Origin: Paenibacillus sp. FSL K6-1096
GTDB lineage: Bacteria; Bacillota; Bacilli; Paenibacillales; Paenibacillaceae
NCBI RefSeq assembly: GCF_037977055.1
Contig: NZ_CP150274.1
Location: 3,596,001 to 3,660,000, forward strand
Length of the DNA stretch: 64,000 nt
Direction: 5' to 3'
The notes under the pieces were generated by a model. The model ran no database searches. It was not told where the DNA came from and saw nothing but the letters and a program-made list of their open reading frames with translations. Positions 8,749 to 15,984 of the stretch are shown piece after piece. Each line of letters starts with the position of its first letter. Position 1 is the stretch's first letter. The position numbers were made by a program, and so were the translations under genes.

Positions 8749-8780
8749 AACGCTACTGACAGCGGTCTGTCAGTAGCGTT
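8749..8780. other. Perfect 14-bp hairpin between divergent genes
   Basis: AACGCTACTGACAG / CTGTCAGTAGCGTT with a CGGT loop. It lies upstream of both the EVE gene and the SASA gene, so it terminates neither. It has no T-tract. It may be a remnant of a lost gene's terminator or a protein-binding site. Confidence 0.6.
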
Positions 8781-8807
8781 CGGGCACACAAGGCATAGTC
8801 TCATTAA

Positions 8808-8851
8808 TTGATTTTAGTCTAATCAGACAATATAATGATTCAATTAGACTA
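8808..8851 (+). promoter_or_regulatory. Sigma-A promoter of the SASA gene with an inverted repeat
   Basis: TTGATT (8808-8813), a 17-bp spacer, and TATAAT (8831-8836). An inverted repeat TAGTCTAAT (8815-8823) / ATTAGACTA (8843-8851) has one arm in the spacer and one just downstream of the -10, a common arrangement for an operator. No regulator gene is adjacent. Confidence 0.6.
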
Positions 8852-8880
8852 TAATCGTCAGGTAAAGGAATGAAGAATAA

Positions 8881-9723
8881 ATGATAAAATCATTTTTAAT
8901 GCTGGGTCAATCGAATATGGCAGGCCGCGGATTCTTGCATGAAGTCGACCCTATCTATAATGAAAAAATAAAAATGCTGCGCAATGGACAGTGGCAGATG
9001 ATGACAGAGCCGATGAATTATGACCGTCCGGTCTCCGGTGTAAGCCTGGCGGCGTCTTTCGCCGATGCCTGGTCGAAAGCTCATCCTGATGAAGAAATTG
9101 GTTTGATTCCCTGTGCAGAAGGTGGCAGCTCGTTGAAGGATTGGCATCCGGAGTGCATCCTGTTTCAGCATGCTTTGTCCGAAGCCCGCTTCGCCTTGCG
9201 GTCCAGTCAAATCTGCGGAATTCTGTGGCACCAGGGTGAGAGCGACAGTTATCAATCGCTGCATGAAACGTATTACGAGAAATTAACCCTGATCATTGAG
9301 ACCCTAAGAAGCGAATTGAAGCTTGATGAGGTGCCGCTCATCATTGGCGGACTTGGTGATTTCCTTGGGAAGACTGGTTTTGGACAGCAAGCGACAGAGT
9401 ATAGACAGGTCAATGAACAACTACAGCGCTTCGCTAACGAACAGCCAAATTGTTATTTTGTAACGGCGGCGGATTTGACCGCGAATCCTGATGGAATTCA
9501 TATAAACGCGGTGTCGCAACGCAAATTCGGCTACCGCTATTTCGAGGCGTTCTCGAACAAGTATCATGTCCTGGAGCCCCTCCCGGGGGAGGAGCAGTCA
9601 CTGAAAGTGGAGCGTGAATATTCGAGAACAGAACAGATCTACCTCCATAGCATGGATTTAGCTTTGGGTAAAATCACTTACGCCGAATTCGAGGCGCAGA
9701 TGGCGAAGATTATGCAGAATTGA
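8881..9723 (+). CDS. SASA-family (sialate O-acetylesterase-like) SGNH esterase
   Basis: 280 residues. SGNH signature blocks are present: the nucleophile Ser in MLGQSNMAGRG, block III-like CAEGGSSLKDW, ILWHQGESDSY, and the Asp/His pair in NPDGIHINAVSQ. No signal peptide, so it is intracellular and probably removes acetyl groups from imported sugars or oligosaccharides. The substrate is inferred from the family only. The final ~50 residues (YSRTEQIYLHSMDLALGKI...) extend past the usual SASA end and are not recognised. It has its own promoter with an inverted repeat and a terminator at 9762. Confidence 0.85.
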   Translation: MIKSFLMLGQSNMAGRGFLHEVDPIYNEKIKMLRNGQWQMMTEPMNYDRPVSGVSLAASFADAWSKAHPDEEIGLIPCAEGGSSLKDWHPECILFQHALSEARFALRSSQICGILWHQGESDSYQSLHETYYEKLTLIIETLRSELKLDEVPLIIGGLGDFLGKTGFGQQATEYRQVNEQLQRFANEQPNCYFVTAADLTANPDGIHINAVSQRKFGYRYFEAFSNKYHVLEPLPGEEQSLKVEREYSRTEQIYLHSMDLALGKITYAEFEAQMAKIMQN

Positions 9724-9761
9724 TTCCGTTAGCTTATACGGTTCTATCGGCGAAAACAAAG

Positions 9762-9780
9762 GGCGGCCTGCTAGGCCGCC
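9762..9780. terminator. Bidirectional terminator between SASA and rloB
   Basis: GGCGGCCT (9762-9769) / AGGCCGCC (9773-9780). Followed by ACTGTTGTTT on the plus strand and CTTTGTTTTCG on the minus strand; it lies between convergent genes. Confidence 0.65.
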
Positions 9781-9836
9781 ACTGTTGTTTATACTATGAA
9801 TAGATTTGTGTCACGATTCCGTTGAAAGCTATACAA

Positions 9837-10513
9837 TTAGATCAGTCCACAATCCTTCAATATTTTCTCGATCGACTCGTGAATGGTGAGCGAAGGATTG
9901 TCTTTAAAATATTTAAAGCCCTTGTGCTGTAGCACTTGCAACTTGTTTTCTGTATTCCGCTGCATTATTGTCTTGGCTCTTCTTACTGCCGCCTTTACAT
10001 CGTCCAACGACAATTTGCGAAGCATTCGCTTGAAGTTGTCCTCTTCCTTGTAAGTGTTAAGCTCAGTAAATCGCTCATTGAAGGCGTTATTGATGTGACG
10101 CAGATAGTGAGACCGATGTTCGGCATACGCGTTAAAATTATTTTTGTGCAAAGCCATCCAGAGCTCAAAGGTTAGGTTGCTATAACCCATGAGATATTTA
10201 ATCTGTTTCCCCCTGATACTGTTAGCCTCTTTCAGAAGATCCAAGGTCTCGAGGAACTGTTTAACATGCACCATTTCATGACTTTCGTAGTCGAACAGAT
10301 GAGTAATTTCCACTTTGTGATGATCGGAATACTTTTAGCATACTTTAGTGGATTCTTTTCTACCTTGCTTCTTATCGATACTTTAATATTAGCTGACGGA
10401 TCAGCATCTAGATTAGCATTAATTTCATCTTCAAGCCAATCTAAATACCATTTCTCAGTTTCACCCTCTACGGTATAAAAGTACTGCTTATTATCCCTCC
10501 GATTTGCTACCAT
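9837..10513 (-). pseudogene. rloB: RloB-family protein (AbiLii-like) split by a single-base frameshift
   Basis: Two overlapping frames together form one RloB protein of about 225 residues. The first (10513 to ~10317) carries the Toprim-like start KQYFYTVEGETEKWYLDWL and ends usefully at NPLKYAKSIPIIT. The second (10313 to 9837) continues VEITHLFDYESHE...ILKDCGLI. The break lies in a run of three A on the minus strand (10314-10316); one more A would join the frames as ...ITKVEITHLFDY. It could be a disabling mutation, a sequencing error, or a -1 slip site. The first ATG overlaps the 3' end of the ATPase gene by 23 bp, so the pair is translationally linked. RloB partners RloA-type ATPases in abortive-infection (AbiL-like) defence. 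Confidence 0.75.
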
Positions 10514-11834
10514 CTTCGACTAGCTCACCTCTGCTCTCCAACAGATTTTCAAAAACAGAGGTAAAGTCGATATCCTTAATTGCTCCGTACTGGTTAACGA
10601 AATAATTCTTCATATATTCACTGCCGTTCCTTACTCCGTTCCTGCCAGAGGTACCGAAGTCGGACAGCGAGTAGTGAGTGCTGCAGAAGGATTCATCATC
10701 ACGTTCTACAAACTTGATCTCATCCCTCCTAAACAAATTCGAGTTAAGGAATATCGGATTATGGGTGTTAAAGATCAGCTGTGATTTTTTCTTATTCACC
10801 TCATCATTATGAAATATGTTTACAATACTCATCAAAGCCATCGGATGCAGGGAAGCATCAAACTCATCAATAACCAGAGTGCCACCATTGACTAATGCAC
10901 TCATAACGACGGGAAACAAATTGACGAAGCGAATTGTCCCATATGACTCAAATACTTCTGCCTGTACGGGCATATTTCCGTTTTGGCCACCTACAAGGGA
11001 AACAAGTTTAGGTTCAGAGTCATCATCATTCGCAAGATATCCCAAAGCATTGGAGTTGATCCCGAAAATACGAGCTGCTTCATTAATCGTTGAGTTGATA
11101 TAGATTGTTGCCTTCTTAGAGCTTAAAGGCAGAGACTGAAGAGAATCTGCTCGGCAAAAGACCATAAACTTATCTTCAAGCCAGTTTTTAATAATATCTG
11201 AAAGCTTCGAACTAAACATGATCTTAAAACCATTCATCAGGAACAACTCTGATGGATTTAAATTATTCTTGGCCAAGTTAAACAGGCTTTCTTCATTTCC
11301 CTCAAACCCAACAATGACGTACTTCTTAATAACATTCAAATCCCCAAACTCTAACGAAGGATTTCTCGAAAAGACTAGTTTCTCATTAACACTGAGTGTC
11401 TCGGATACGACCTTACGCTTGTAATCCTCATCAAGAAAACCACCCAGATCAAGAGACAGCTTATATTCAAACATTAAATCATTTGCAATGAATTTAATTT
11501 CAAAATCAACTGGTGTTTTCTTTTGTAAAGAGCGGTTAGGAATCAACTCCAACTGACCCGCAGCAGGGTTCGCTTTTGACTTACTGTCCCCATTACGAAT
11601 ATGCCCTCTTAAAATAATGCTTTTAAGGACATCCATTGCACCAATAATGTTGGTCTTTCCTGAAGCGTTTGGACCGTAAATAACTGCTGAGCTCAAACCC
11701 TTATATTCCTTTGAACCAATTTTTTCCTTTAAAATACTGTAATCCAGACCTTTTTGCTTTGGTGCTGGAGTCATTGAGAATACCAGTTCATCTTTAAAGG
11801 ATTTAAAGTTCTTGGTTCTAAACTCAAGGAGCAT
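10491..11834 (-). CDS. RloA/AbiLi-like AAA ATPase (ATP-binding protein of the RloAB pair)
   Basis: 447 residues. SMC/OLD-like AAA ATPase: N-terminal strand LLEFRTKNFKSFKDELVFSM, Walker A YGPNASGKTN (~residues 55-64), and Walker B with catalytic acid TLVIDEFDASLHP (~residues 330-342), followed by a His switch-like FNTHNPIF. The start is the ATG at 11834 because GGAGGTGAT stands just upstream; the longer frame to 11855 hides this RBS. Overlaps the rloB start. The pair resembles RloA/RloB and lactococcal AbiL, in which the ATPase controls a Toprim-like nuclease. AT-rich compared with neighbours, consistent with transfer. Confidence 0.85.
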   Translation of the reverse strand: MLLEFRTKNFKSFKDELVFSMTPAPKQKGLDYSILKEKIGSKEYKGLSSAVIYGPNASGKTNIIGAMDVLKSIILRGHIRNGDSKSKANPAAGQLELIPNRSLQKKTPVDFEIKFIANDLMFEYKLSLDLGGFLDEDYKRKVVSETLSVNEKLVFSRNPSLEFGDLNVIKKYVIVGFEGNEESLFNLAKNNLNPSELFLMNGFKIMFSSKLSDIIKNWLEDKFMVFCRADSLQSLPLSSKKATIYINSTINEAARIFGINSNALGYLANDDDSEPKLVSLVGGQNGNMPVQAEVFESYGTIRFVNLFPVVMSALVNGGTLVIDEFDASLHPMALMSIVNIFHNDEVNKKKSQLIFNTHNPIFLNSNLFRRDEIKFVERDDESFCSTHYSLSDFGTSGRNGVRNGSEYMKNYFVNQYGAIKDIDFTSVFENLLESRGELVEDGSKSEG

Positions 11835-11906
11835 AATATCACCTCCATTTTGCATTTATTTTGCAAAATAACATCTATAATATATGCTATGGTAGCCAAC
11901 AGTCAA

Positions 11907-12065
11907 TTATTCTATACCATTTTGCAACAAAAACGAAAAATAAATTTCGAATGCTTTCATGTCAGTTCCTTCATAATCCTGGATAAAAGCTTCGTAGGCA
12001 ATCGTTAGAGGTATGATACCTGACTCAGAAAAGAATGATATCATGATGTCATGGGTAACATTCAT
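11907..12065 (-). pseudogene. Remnant of an unknown AT-rich gene
   Basis: A 52-codon frame beginning MNVTHDIMISFFSESG and ending LLQNGIE-stop, preceded by a further 13 in-frame codons with no start. It reads like the C-terminal end of a longer protein and lies directly upstream of the RloA/RloB pair on the same strand. No family is recognised and no RBS precedes the ATG, so a decayed gene is more likely than a real small protein. Confidence 0.35.
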
Positions 12066-12260
12066 GTTTTTAACAGTGGAGATGAGTAAATTCTCCTGAC
12101 ATTAGCTATGTTTCGAAGTACTCTTCAAGTGATCAATCTGGGCAGCTAGAACTTTTCACTTTTTTAAAATACCTGTTAAGAGAACATCTCCCTGTGGCAT
12201 CTCCTTTAATGGAAGGCTTATATTTTTTGAGCATGCAGGTCAACCGGAGGACGTGATGCA

Positions 12261-12320
12261 GTGCCACACCACCGGGCTGGGAGCTCAGCGGAAACGCCGT
12301 ATGGTGTAGAAGTGTCGCAC
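12261..12320 (+). ncRNA. Possible structured leader RNA
   Basis: Nested complementary segments: GTGC (12261-12264) with GCAC (12317-12320), ACACCA (12266-12271) with TGGTGT (12302-12307), and inside these GCTG/CAGC or, alternatively, a GCG-GAAA-CGC tetraloop hairpin. It ends 20 nt before the sigma-factor ATG, next to the AGGAGGGG RBS. No known riboswitch class is recognised. Confidence 0.3.
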
Positions 12321-12339
12321 GGTCAGGAGGGGAAGCGTT

Positions 12340-14115
12340 ATGGATCGTTTGGAGTTAGGGGTAACGAGCGCAATACGGGAGGATCAGGAAAACAAGCGTG
12401 ACAAGGAATTGGCAGAACGGGCGAAAATGGGCGATACCGAAGCGTTCGGCGAGCTGATTCAGACGCACCGGGACCGGGCGAAGCGATGGGCGGAACGGAT
12501 GACGCAAGATTCGCATATGGCTGACGATATCGTGCAGGATGCGCTTGTCCGCGCATTTTTGCATGTGGGAACGCTCGCGGACACAAGCCGTTTCCTGCCG
12601 TGGTTACACAGGATCGTACAAAATCAGGCAAATATGCGGCTGCGTCGGGGAGGCCCCTACAAGCGGGAGCAGCCTATCGGCGGATGGCAGGAGAACGAAT
12701 ACGGCGGAGTGGACCCCATCCAATGGGATAACCTTGACAGCCTGCTGCGCCACCTGACCCGGATGAGCGCAATGTCGGCGGCACAGAAGACGGACCCCGC
12801 AGAGCAATTGCTGCGCAAGGAGCTGTTCGAGACGATCCATGTGCTGCTGCGCGCGCTCAATCGCAGGGAAAGAGGTATCTTCGAGTCTTATTTTTTCCGA
12901 CAGCTGTCCCCCGACGAGATCGCACAGATGTACCATACGACTACCGGCTCCGTACATACGTATCTGCACCGTGCCCGGCGCAAGCTCCGTCAGGCTCATG
13001 TCCGGGTTATGCTCGGCCTTCCTCCAGAGAAAGGAGGAGAAGATATGAATCAAGCGCGTATTGTGAAGCTGGCGGAGTGGCCTCAGACTTCCTCAACACT
13101 AACAACGTTCGTAGACCGGATCGGGCATATGCTGGCATCGATTGGTGATCAGCGGAATACGCAGGACCTGATGGGTGAGTCCGGATTTGCTTTCCGGATG
13201 AAAATCTCCAACAAAACGACATTTGCGGACGGAATTTATATTTTTGACTGGCGGCAGACATTGAAGACGATTGTGGAAGATTTGGGATATGAGATCAGTA
13301 TCCTCTGCGGACAGCTATCGGAAAAGCCAGTTCCGCTGCTTGCCGCATCGGAGCGCTTTCCCGTTGTGCTCCCGATCGAGGAAGCGATTCTGCCGTTTAT
13401 TCGCAGGTATATTAACATGGGTAAACCAGTGCTGTATTTCGACACAGTGGCGTCTTCGCCTCATGTTCACGAATGGTCACTCATCTACGGCTATGACGAT
13501 GCTAAGCGGGAAGTATACGTTACCGACCTAATGCTGCCGGAGGGAAAAACGCTTAATTATGATGATTTGGCAGAAAATCCGTTAAGGTTTCTGGCAGGGA
13601 TCGACGGGAAAACAGCAGAATCCGTCTCAGGTAAACGATCTGCCGAGGATCGTGCGATTGAAGCGATACAGTTCGCGATCCACTATGGGCGAAAAGGGTG
13701 CAACTACTGGCCGATGACCGATTATTTGTCATATACATCGGGGTTAATGGCTTATGATAGGTGGATCCATTACATGACGGACTCCGGAATCCTGCCAAAC
13801 AGATACGGTATGGGGCAGCTGGCAGCGGTGTATTCGGAGACCAGGAAACATGCGGCGCTGTACCTTAAGTCAGTCCCGCTCAAGGGTGAGGCAATGCGCC
13901 TTGTGCTGCTGGCATCGGAGGCGTATGTACAAGCTTCGGAGGAGTTGCAGCGTCTAAGCACGCTTGTGCCGTTTATCCGCAGCTCATCCCTGCTCACCAC
14001 GGAAGTCCGGACGGAATGCGCTTCATTGCTGCAGCAGGCCAAAGTGTTCGAAGCAGCTGCGATCGGTTATTTGGAGAATGCCATGAGCTTAATATTGGGG
14101 AGGGAAGAAAGATGA
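12340..14115 (+). CDS. ECF-type sigma factor fused to a C39/BtrH-like domain
   Basis: 591 residues. Residues ~25-100 are sigma region 2 (LAERAKMGDTEAFGELIQTH; MADDIVQDALVRAFLHVG) and ~160-215 region 4 (ALNRRERGIFESYFFRQLS; TTTGSVHTYLHRARRKLR). After a 15-residue junction, ~236-591 resemble a C39-peptidase/BtrH-N-type fold (HEWSLIYGYDD, then REVYVTDL) followed by helices; the usual catalytic Cys is not evident, so it may only bind a ligand. The RBS AGGAGGGG precedes the ATG. An RBS-like AAAGGAGG and ATG lie inside at 13031-13047 in the same frame. The stop overlaps the next start (ATGA). Sigma factors with such C-terminal domains are usually controlled by them; that is inference here. Confidence 0.82.
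   Translation: MDRLELGVTSAIREDQENKRDKELAERAKMGDTEAFGELIQTHRDRAKRWAERMTQDSHMADDIVQDALVRAFLHVGTLADTSRFLPWLHRIVQNQANMRLRRGGPYKREQPIGGWQENEYGGVDPIQWDNLDSLLRHLTRMSAMSAAQKTDPAEQLLRKELFETIHVLLRALNRRERGIFESYFFRQLSPDEIAQMYHTTTGSVHTYLHRARRKLRQAHVRVMLGLPPEKGGEDMNQARIVKLAEWPQTSSTLTTFVDRIGHMLASIGDQRNTQDLMGESGFAFRMKISNKTTFADGIYIFDWRQTLKTIVEDLGYEISILCGQLSEKPVPLLAASERFPVVLPIEEAILPFIRRYINMGKPVLYFDTVASSPHVHEWSLIYGYDDAKREVYVTDLMLPEGKTLNYDDLAENPLRFLAGIDGKTAESVSGKRSAEDRAIEAIQFAIHYGRKGCNYWPMTDYLSYTSGLMAYDRWIHYMTDSGILPNRYGMGQLAAVYSETRKHAALYLKSVPLKGEAMRLVLLASEAYVQASEELQRLSTLVPFIRSSSLLTTEVRTECASLLQQAKVFEAAAIGYLENAMSLILGREER
13045..14115 (+). CDS. Internal start: stand-alone C39/BtrH-like protein
   Basis: ATG at 13045 preceded by AAAGGAGG with 7-8 nt spacing, in frame with the sigma factor and at the junction between region 4 and the C-terminal domain (EKGGED then MNQARIVKL). 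A 356-residue protein could be made independently. The layout suggests two formerly separate cistrons joined by loss of a stop. Confidence 0.5.
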   Translation: MNQARIVKLAEWPQTSSTLTTFVDRIGHMLASIGDQRNTQDLMGESGFAFRMKISNKTTFADGIYIFDWRQTLKTIVEDLGYEISILCGQLSEKPVPLLAASERFPVVLPIEEAILPFIRRYINMGKPVLYFDTVASSPHVHEWSLIYGYDDAKREVYVTDLMLPEGKTLNYDDLAENPLRFLAGIDGKTAESVSGKRSAEDRAIEAIQFAIHYGRKGCNYWPMTDYLSYTSGLMAYDRWIHYMTDSGILPNRYGMGQLAAVYSETRKHAALYLKSVPLKGEAMRLVLLASEAYVQASEELQRLSTLVPFIRSSSLLTTEVRTECASLLQQAKVFEAAAIGYLENAMSLILGREER

Positions 14116-15245
14116 GTCACATTCAATTGAAATTATTGACCCAGCTTGAGCATATCGGAGAAATCATGGCTTCGAAGGCGTCATTCGAAGCCGCCAATCC
14201 CGGTGTCGAGATCATCCTTATTCAAGCGGCTGACAATTATGAGTCGTTACAGGCATTCCACTCGGAAGAGCCGGATTTAATGGATAGCGGGGGCTGGTGG
14301 CTGTTCAACCAGAAGGGGCTCTTCATCGATCTGCTTCCGTTTGTGAGAGCGACACCGGGGCTGGAGGAGGATTTGAATCCCGGCATTATGAGAGTGGCAA
14401 CGAAGGATGGGACGCTTCCCGGCCTTCCTGACGGCGTATCTATTCCTTTGATTATGTACAAAAAAGCGATGCTGGACGCGTCAGGACTGCCATACCCGAC
14501 GGATGACTGGACATGGGCCGAGATGATGGAGATGGCCCGCAAGCTGACGATTCGGGACGAGAATGGTGTGGCGACGCAATTTGGTTTTGCGACAGGACCG
14601 GATATTGAGTATTACGAGCCATTTATCATGCGCAACGGTGGAAGTTATTTATCTCCGGACGGGTCGACGGCCCACGGATTTATCGACAGCGAAGCGACGA
14701 TCGAAGCGTTCCAACTCGTAATTGACATGTACCGTGAATTCCATGTGTGCCGCAAGCCTGACGAACCGTCCAAAGCAGGCGAGTTGCATCAAGGCTTTGC
14801 GTTAATCAGTGCGTTTACGTGGTTTGTCGGCTCGGTTGAAGCTGAGGGCATCGGGGAAGAGTTCGACGTCGTCGGATTACCACAGATACCCGGAGGCGTG
14901 CAAGCGAATATGGTCTATATGGGGGCGACCGGAATCACGACGAAGTGCAAGCATCCTGAACTGGCCTGGGCATTCCTCAAGCACCATGTATTCGAGCGGC
15001 CGGAGCGTTTCAGCCATCCCTGGACGCTGCCGATTACCCGATCGGTTGCAGAACAGTGTGGAATGACCTCGCGCCGACTCTGGTCCCGATATATACAAGA
15101 AATGGATGTCGTCCTCCCAAGCGGTTTCTATTTGAACGAAAAGTGGAATTCATCGAGACAGCTGATTAACGAGGATATCGTTAAAATGATCGTCGACGGC
15201 GCCGATGTGCGCCAGACGCTGAAGTCGTGGACCCGGTTTGCGTAG
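14112..15245 (+). CDS. Cytoplasmic solute-binding-protein homologue without signal peptide
   Basis: 377 residues with a family-1 extracellular sugar-binding fold over its whole length: ASFEAANPGVEIILIQA, DGVSIPLIMYKKAMLDASG, DDWTWAEMMEMARKLT, and the late KHPELAWAFLKHHV. It begins MSHIQLKLLTQLEHIGEIM, with neither a hydrophobic signal segment nor a lipobox cysteine. The longer open frame reaching back to 14016 runs out of frame through the preceding gene. The start is fixed by the 4-bp ATGA overlap with the sigma-factor stop, indicating translational coupling. No permease or ATPase gene is nearby. A role as an intracellular ligand sensor for the sigma factor is inference. Confidence 0.85.
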   Translation: MSHIQLKLLTQLEHIGEIMASKASFEAANPGVEIILIQAADNYESLQAFHSEEPDLMDSGGWWLFNQKGLFIDLLPFVRATPGLEEDLNPGIMRVATKDGTLPGLPDGVSIPLIMYKKAMLDASGLPYPTDDWTWAEMMEMARKLTIRDENGVATQFGFATGPDIEYYEPFIMRNGGSYLSPDGSTAHGFIDSEATIEAFQLVIDMYREFHVCRKPDEPSKAGELHQGFALISAFTWFVGSVEAEGIGEEFDVVGLPQIPGGVQANMVYMGATGITTKCKHPELAWAFLKHHVFERPERFSHPWTLPITRSVAEQCGMTSRRLWSRYIQEMDVVLPSGFYLNEKWNSSRQLINEDIVKMIVDGADVRQTLKSWTRFA

Positions 15246-15252
15246 TTATTTA

Positions 15253-15276
15253 GGGCCATCCCTGGCGGGATGGCCC
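15253..15276. terminator. Bidirectional terminator
   Basis: GGGCCATCCC / GGGATGGCCC with a 4-nt loop, between the convergent solute-binding-protein and CD3324-type genes. Followed by ATTTC on the plus strand. Confidence 0.75.
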
Positions 15277-15286
15277 ATTTCATGCT

Positions 15287-15973
15287 TTATTTGACGAAAA
15301 ATAATACCGTTCCAAAATGATTCGTAAACCTCTTATAATCCGTAACCTCCCGCAACACGATAATGGTCGGGTACGAATTAACCTTGCATTGGATCAGTCC
15401 CGCCAATATCTCCTTCTGTTCAGTACAGTAAAACTTCCCTTGATGATACTCAATGATAAGAGGCTGTAGAGCGGAATGATCTTCGGTTACATTCACATGG
15501 GAGTTACCGGTATCGAATTCATCCCTTTGAATAAGACGCAAGGGAAACTTGACGACCCCAAAATAGATTCGGTCTGCAATGGAATTTTCCGTATGGACAG
15601 ATGCGTTTTTGGAAAGCTGCCAGTAGCAGTACATCCACTCTTCAAGTATCCCGCCGTTCGCATATTCCACGGCTGACTCAATAGTCGGTGCATATGCTGC
15701 GTAGTCAGCCTGTTTCTTCGAGTATAGGATTTTTTTAATTGAATCCAAAGACAAGCAGTACTCGTCAGCAAGCTCCGACACGGTACGTCCATGGGCGTAC
15801 TTGTTGCGAATCATACGATTTCTTCTCTGTAACTGCTCCCGGTAACCGGAGGCTGCACCCCAAGCTTTCTTTTCCTCTCCAGCGGGGATGTAAATAAGCT
15901 TACCTGAGGCGTACTTTTGAACTTCTCTCAATAGTTCCTCTGGAAGGATGTCGCTGCCATTCTCATATTTCAT
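15287..15973 (-). CDS. CD3324-family HTH protein with a ParB-like C-terminal region
   Basis: 228 residues. Residues 1-90 match the CD3324 family (KYENGSDILPEELLREVQKY; GKLIYIPAGEEKKAWG; NKYAHGRTVSELADEYCLS), a Mor-like helix-turn-helix. The remainder is unusual: residues ~140-228 include VKFPLRLI, PLIIEYHQGKFYCTEQKEI and YPTIIVL, which have the spacing of a ParB/Spo0J N-terminal domain, though this is a weak resemblance. Start ATG at 15973 with GGTGAT upstream; the frame extends to 16042 without an RBS. It follows the kinase-like gene by 11 nt, so the two are one operon. Confidence 0.7.
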   Translation of the reverse strand: MKYENGSDILPEELLREVQKYASGKLIYIPAGEEKKAWGAASGYREQLQRRNRMIRNKYAHGRTVSELADEYCLSLDSIKKILYSKKQADYAAYAPTIESAVEYANGGILEEWMYCYWQLSKNASVHTENSIADRIYFGVVKFPLRLIQRDEFDTGNSHVNVTEDHSALQPLIIEYHQGKFYCTEQKEILAGLIQCKVNSYPTIIVLREVTDYKRFTNHFGTVLFFVK

Positions 15974-15984
15974 GTTATCACCGT

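Larger units (their letters stand above)
11835..12339. other. 505-bp intergenic region upstream of the sigma-factor gene
   Basis: Holds the AT-rich remnant frame at 11907-12065 and the rloA upstream region with two copies of ATTTTGCA within 11848-11926. From about 12236 the composition becomes GC-rich and able to fold (see 12261-12320), immediately before the sigma-factor RBS. Nothing else is recognised. Confidence 0.6.

Noticed and set aside
12241..12339. Group II intron or known riboswitch
   Set aside because: No domain V, no reverse transcriptase, no match to a riboswitch core that I recognise.
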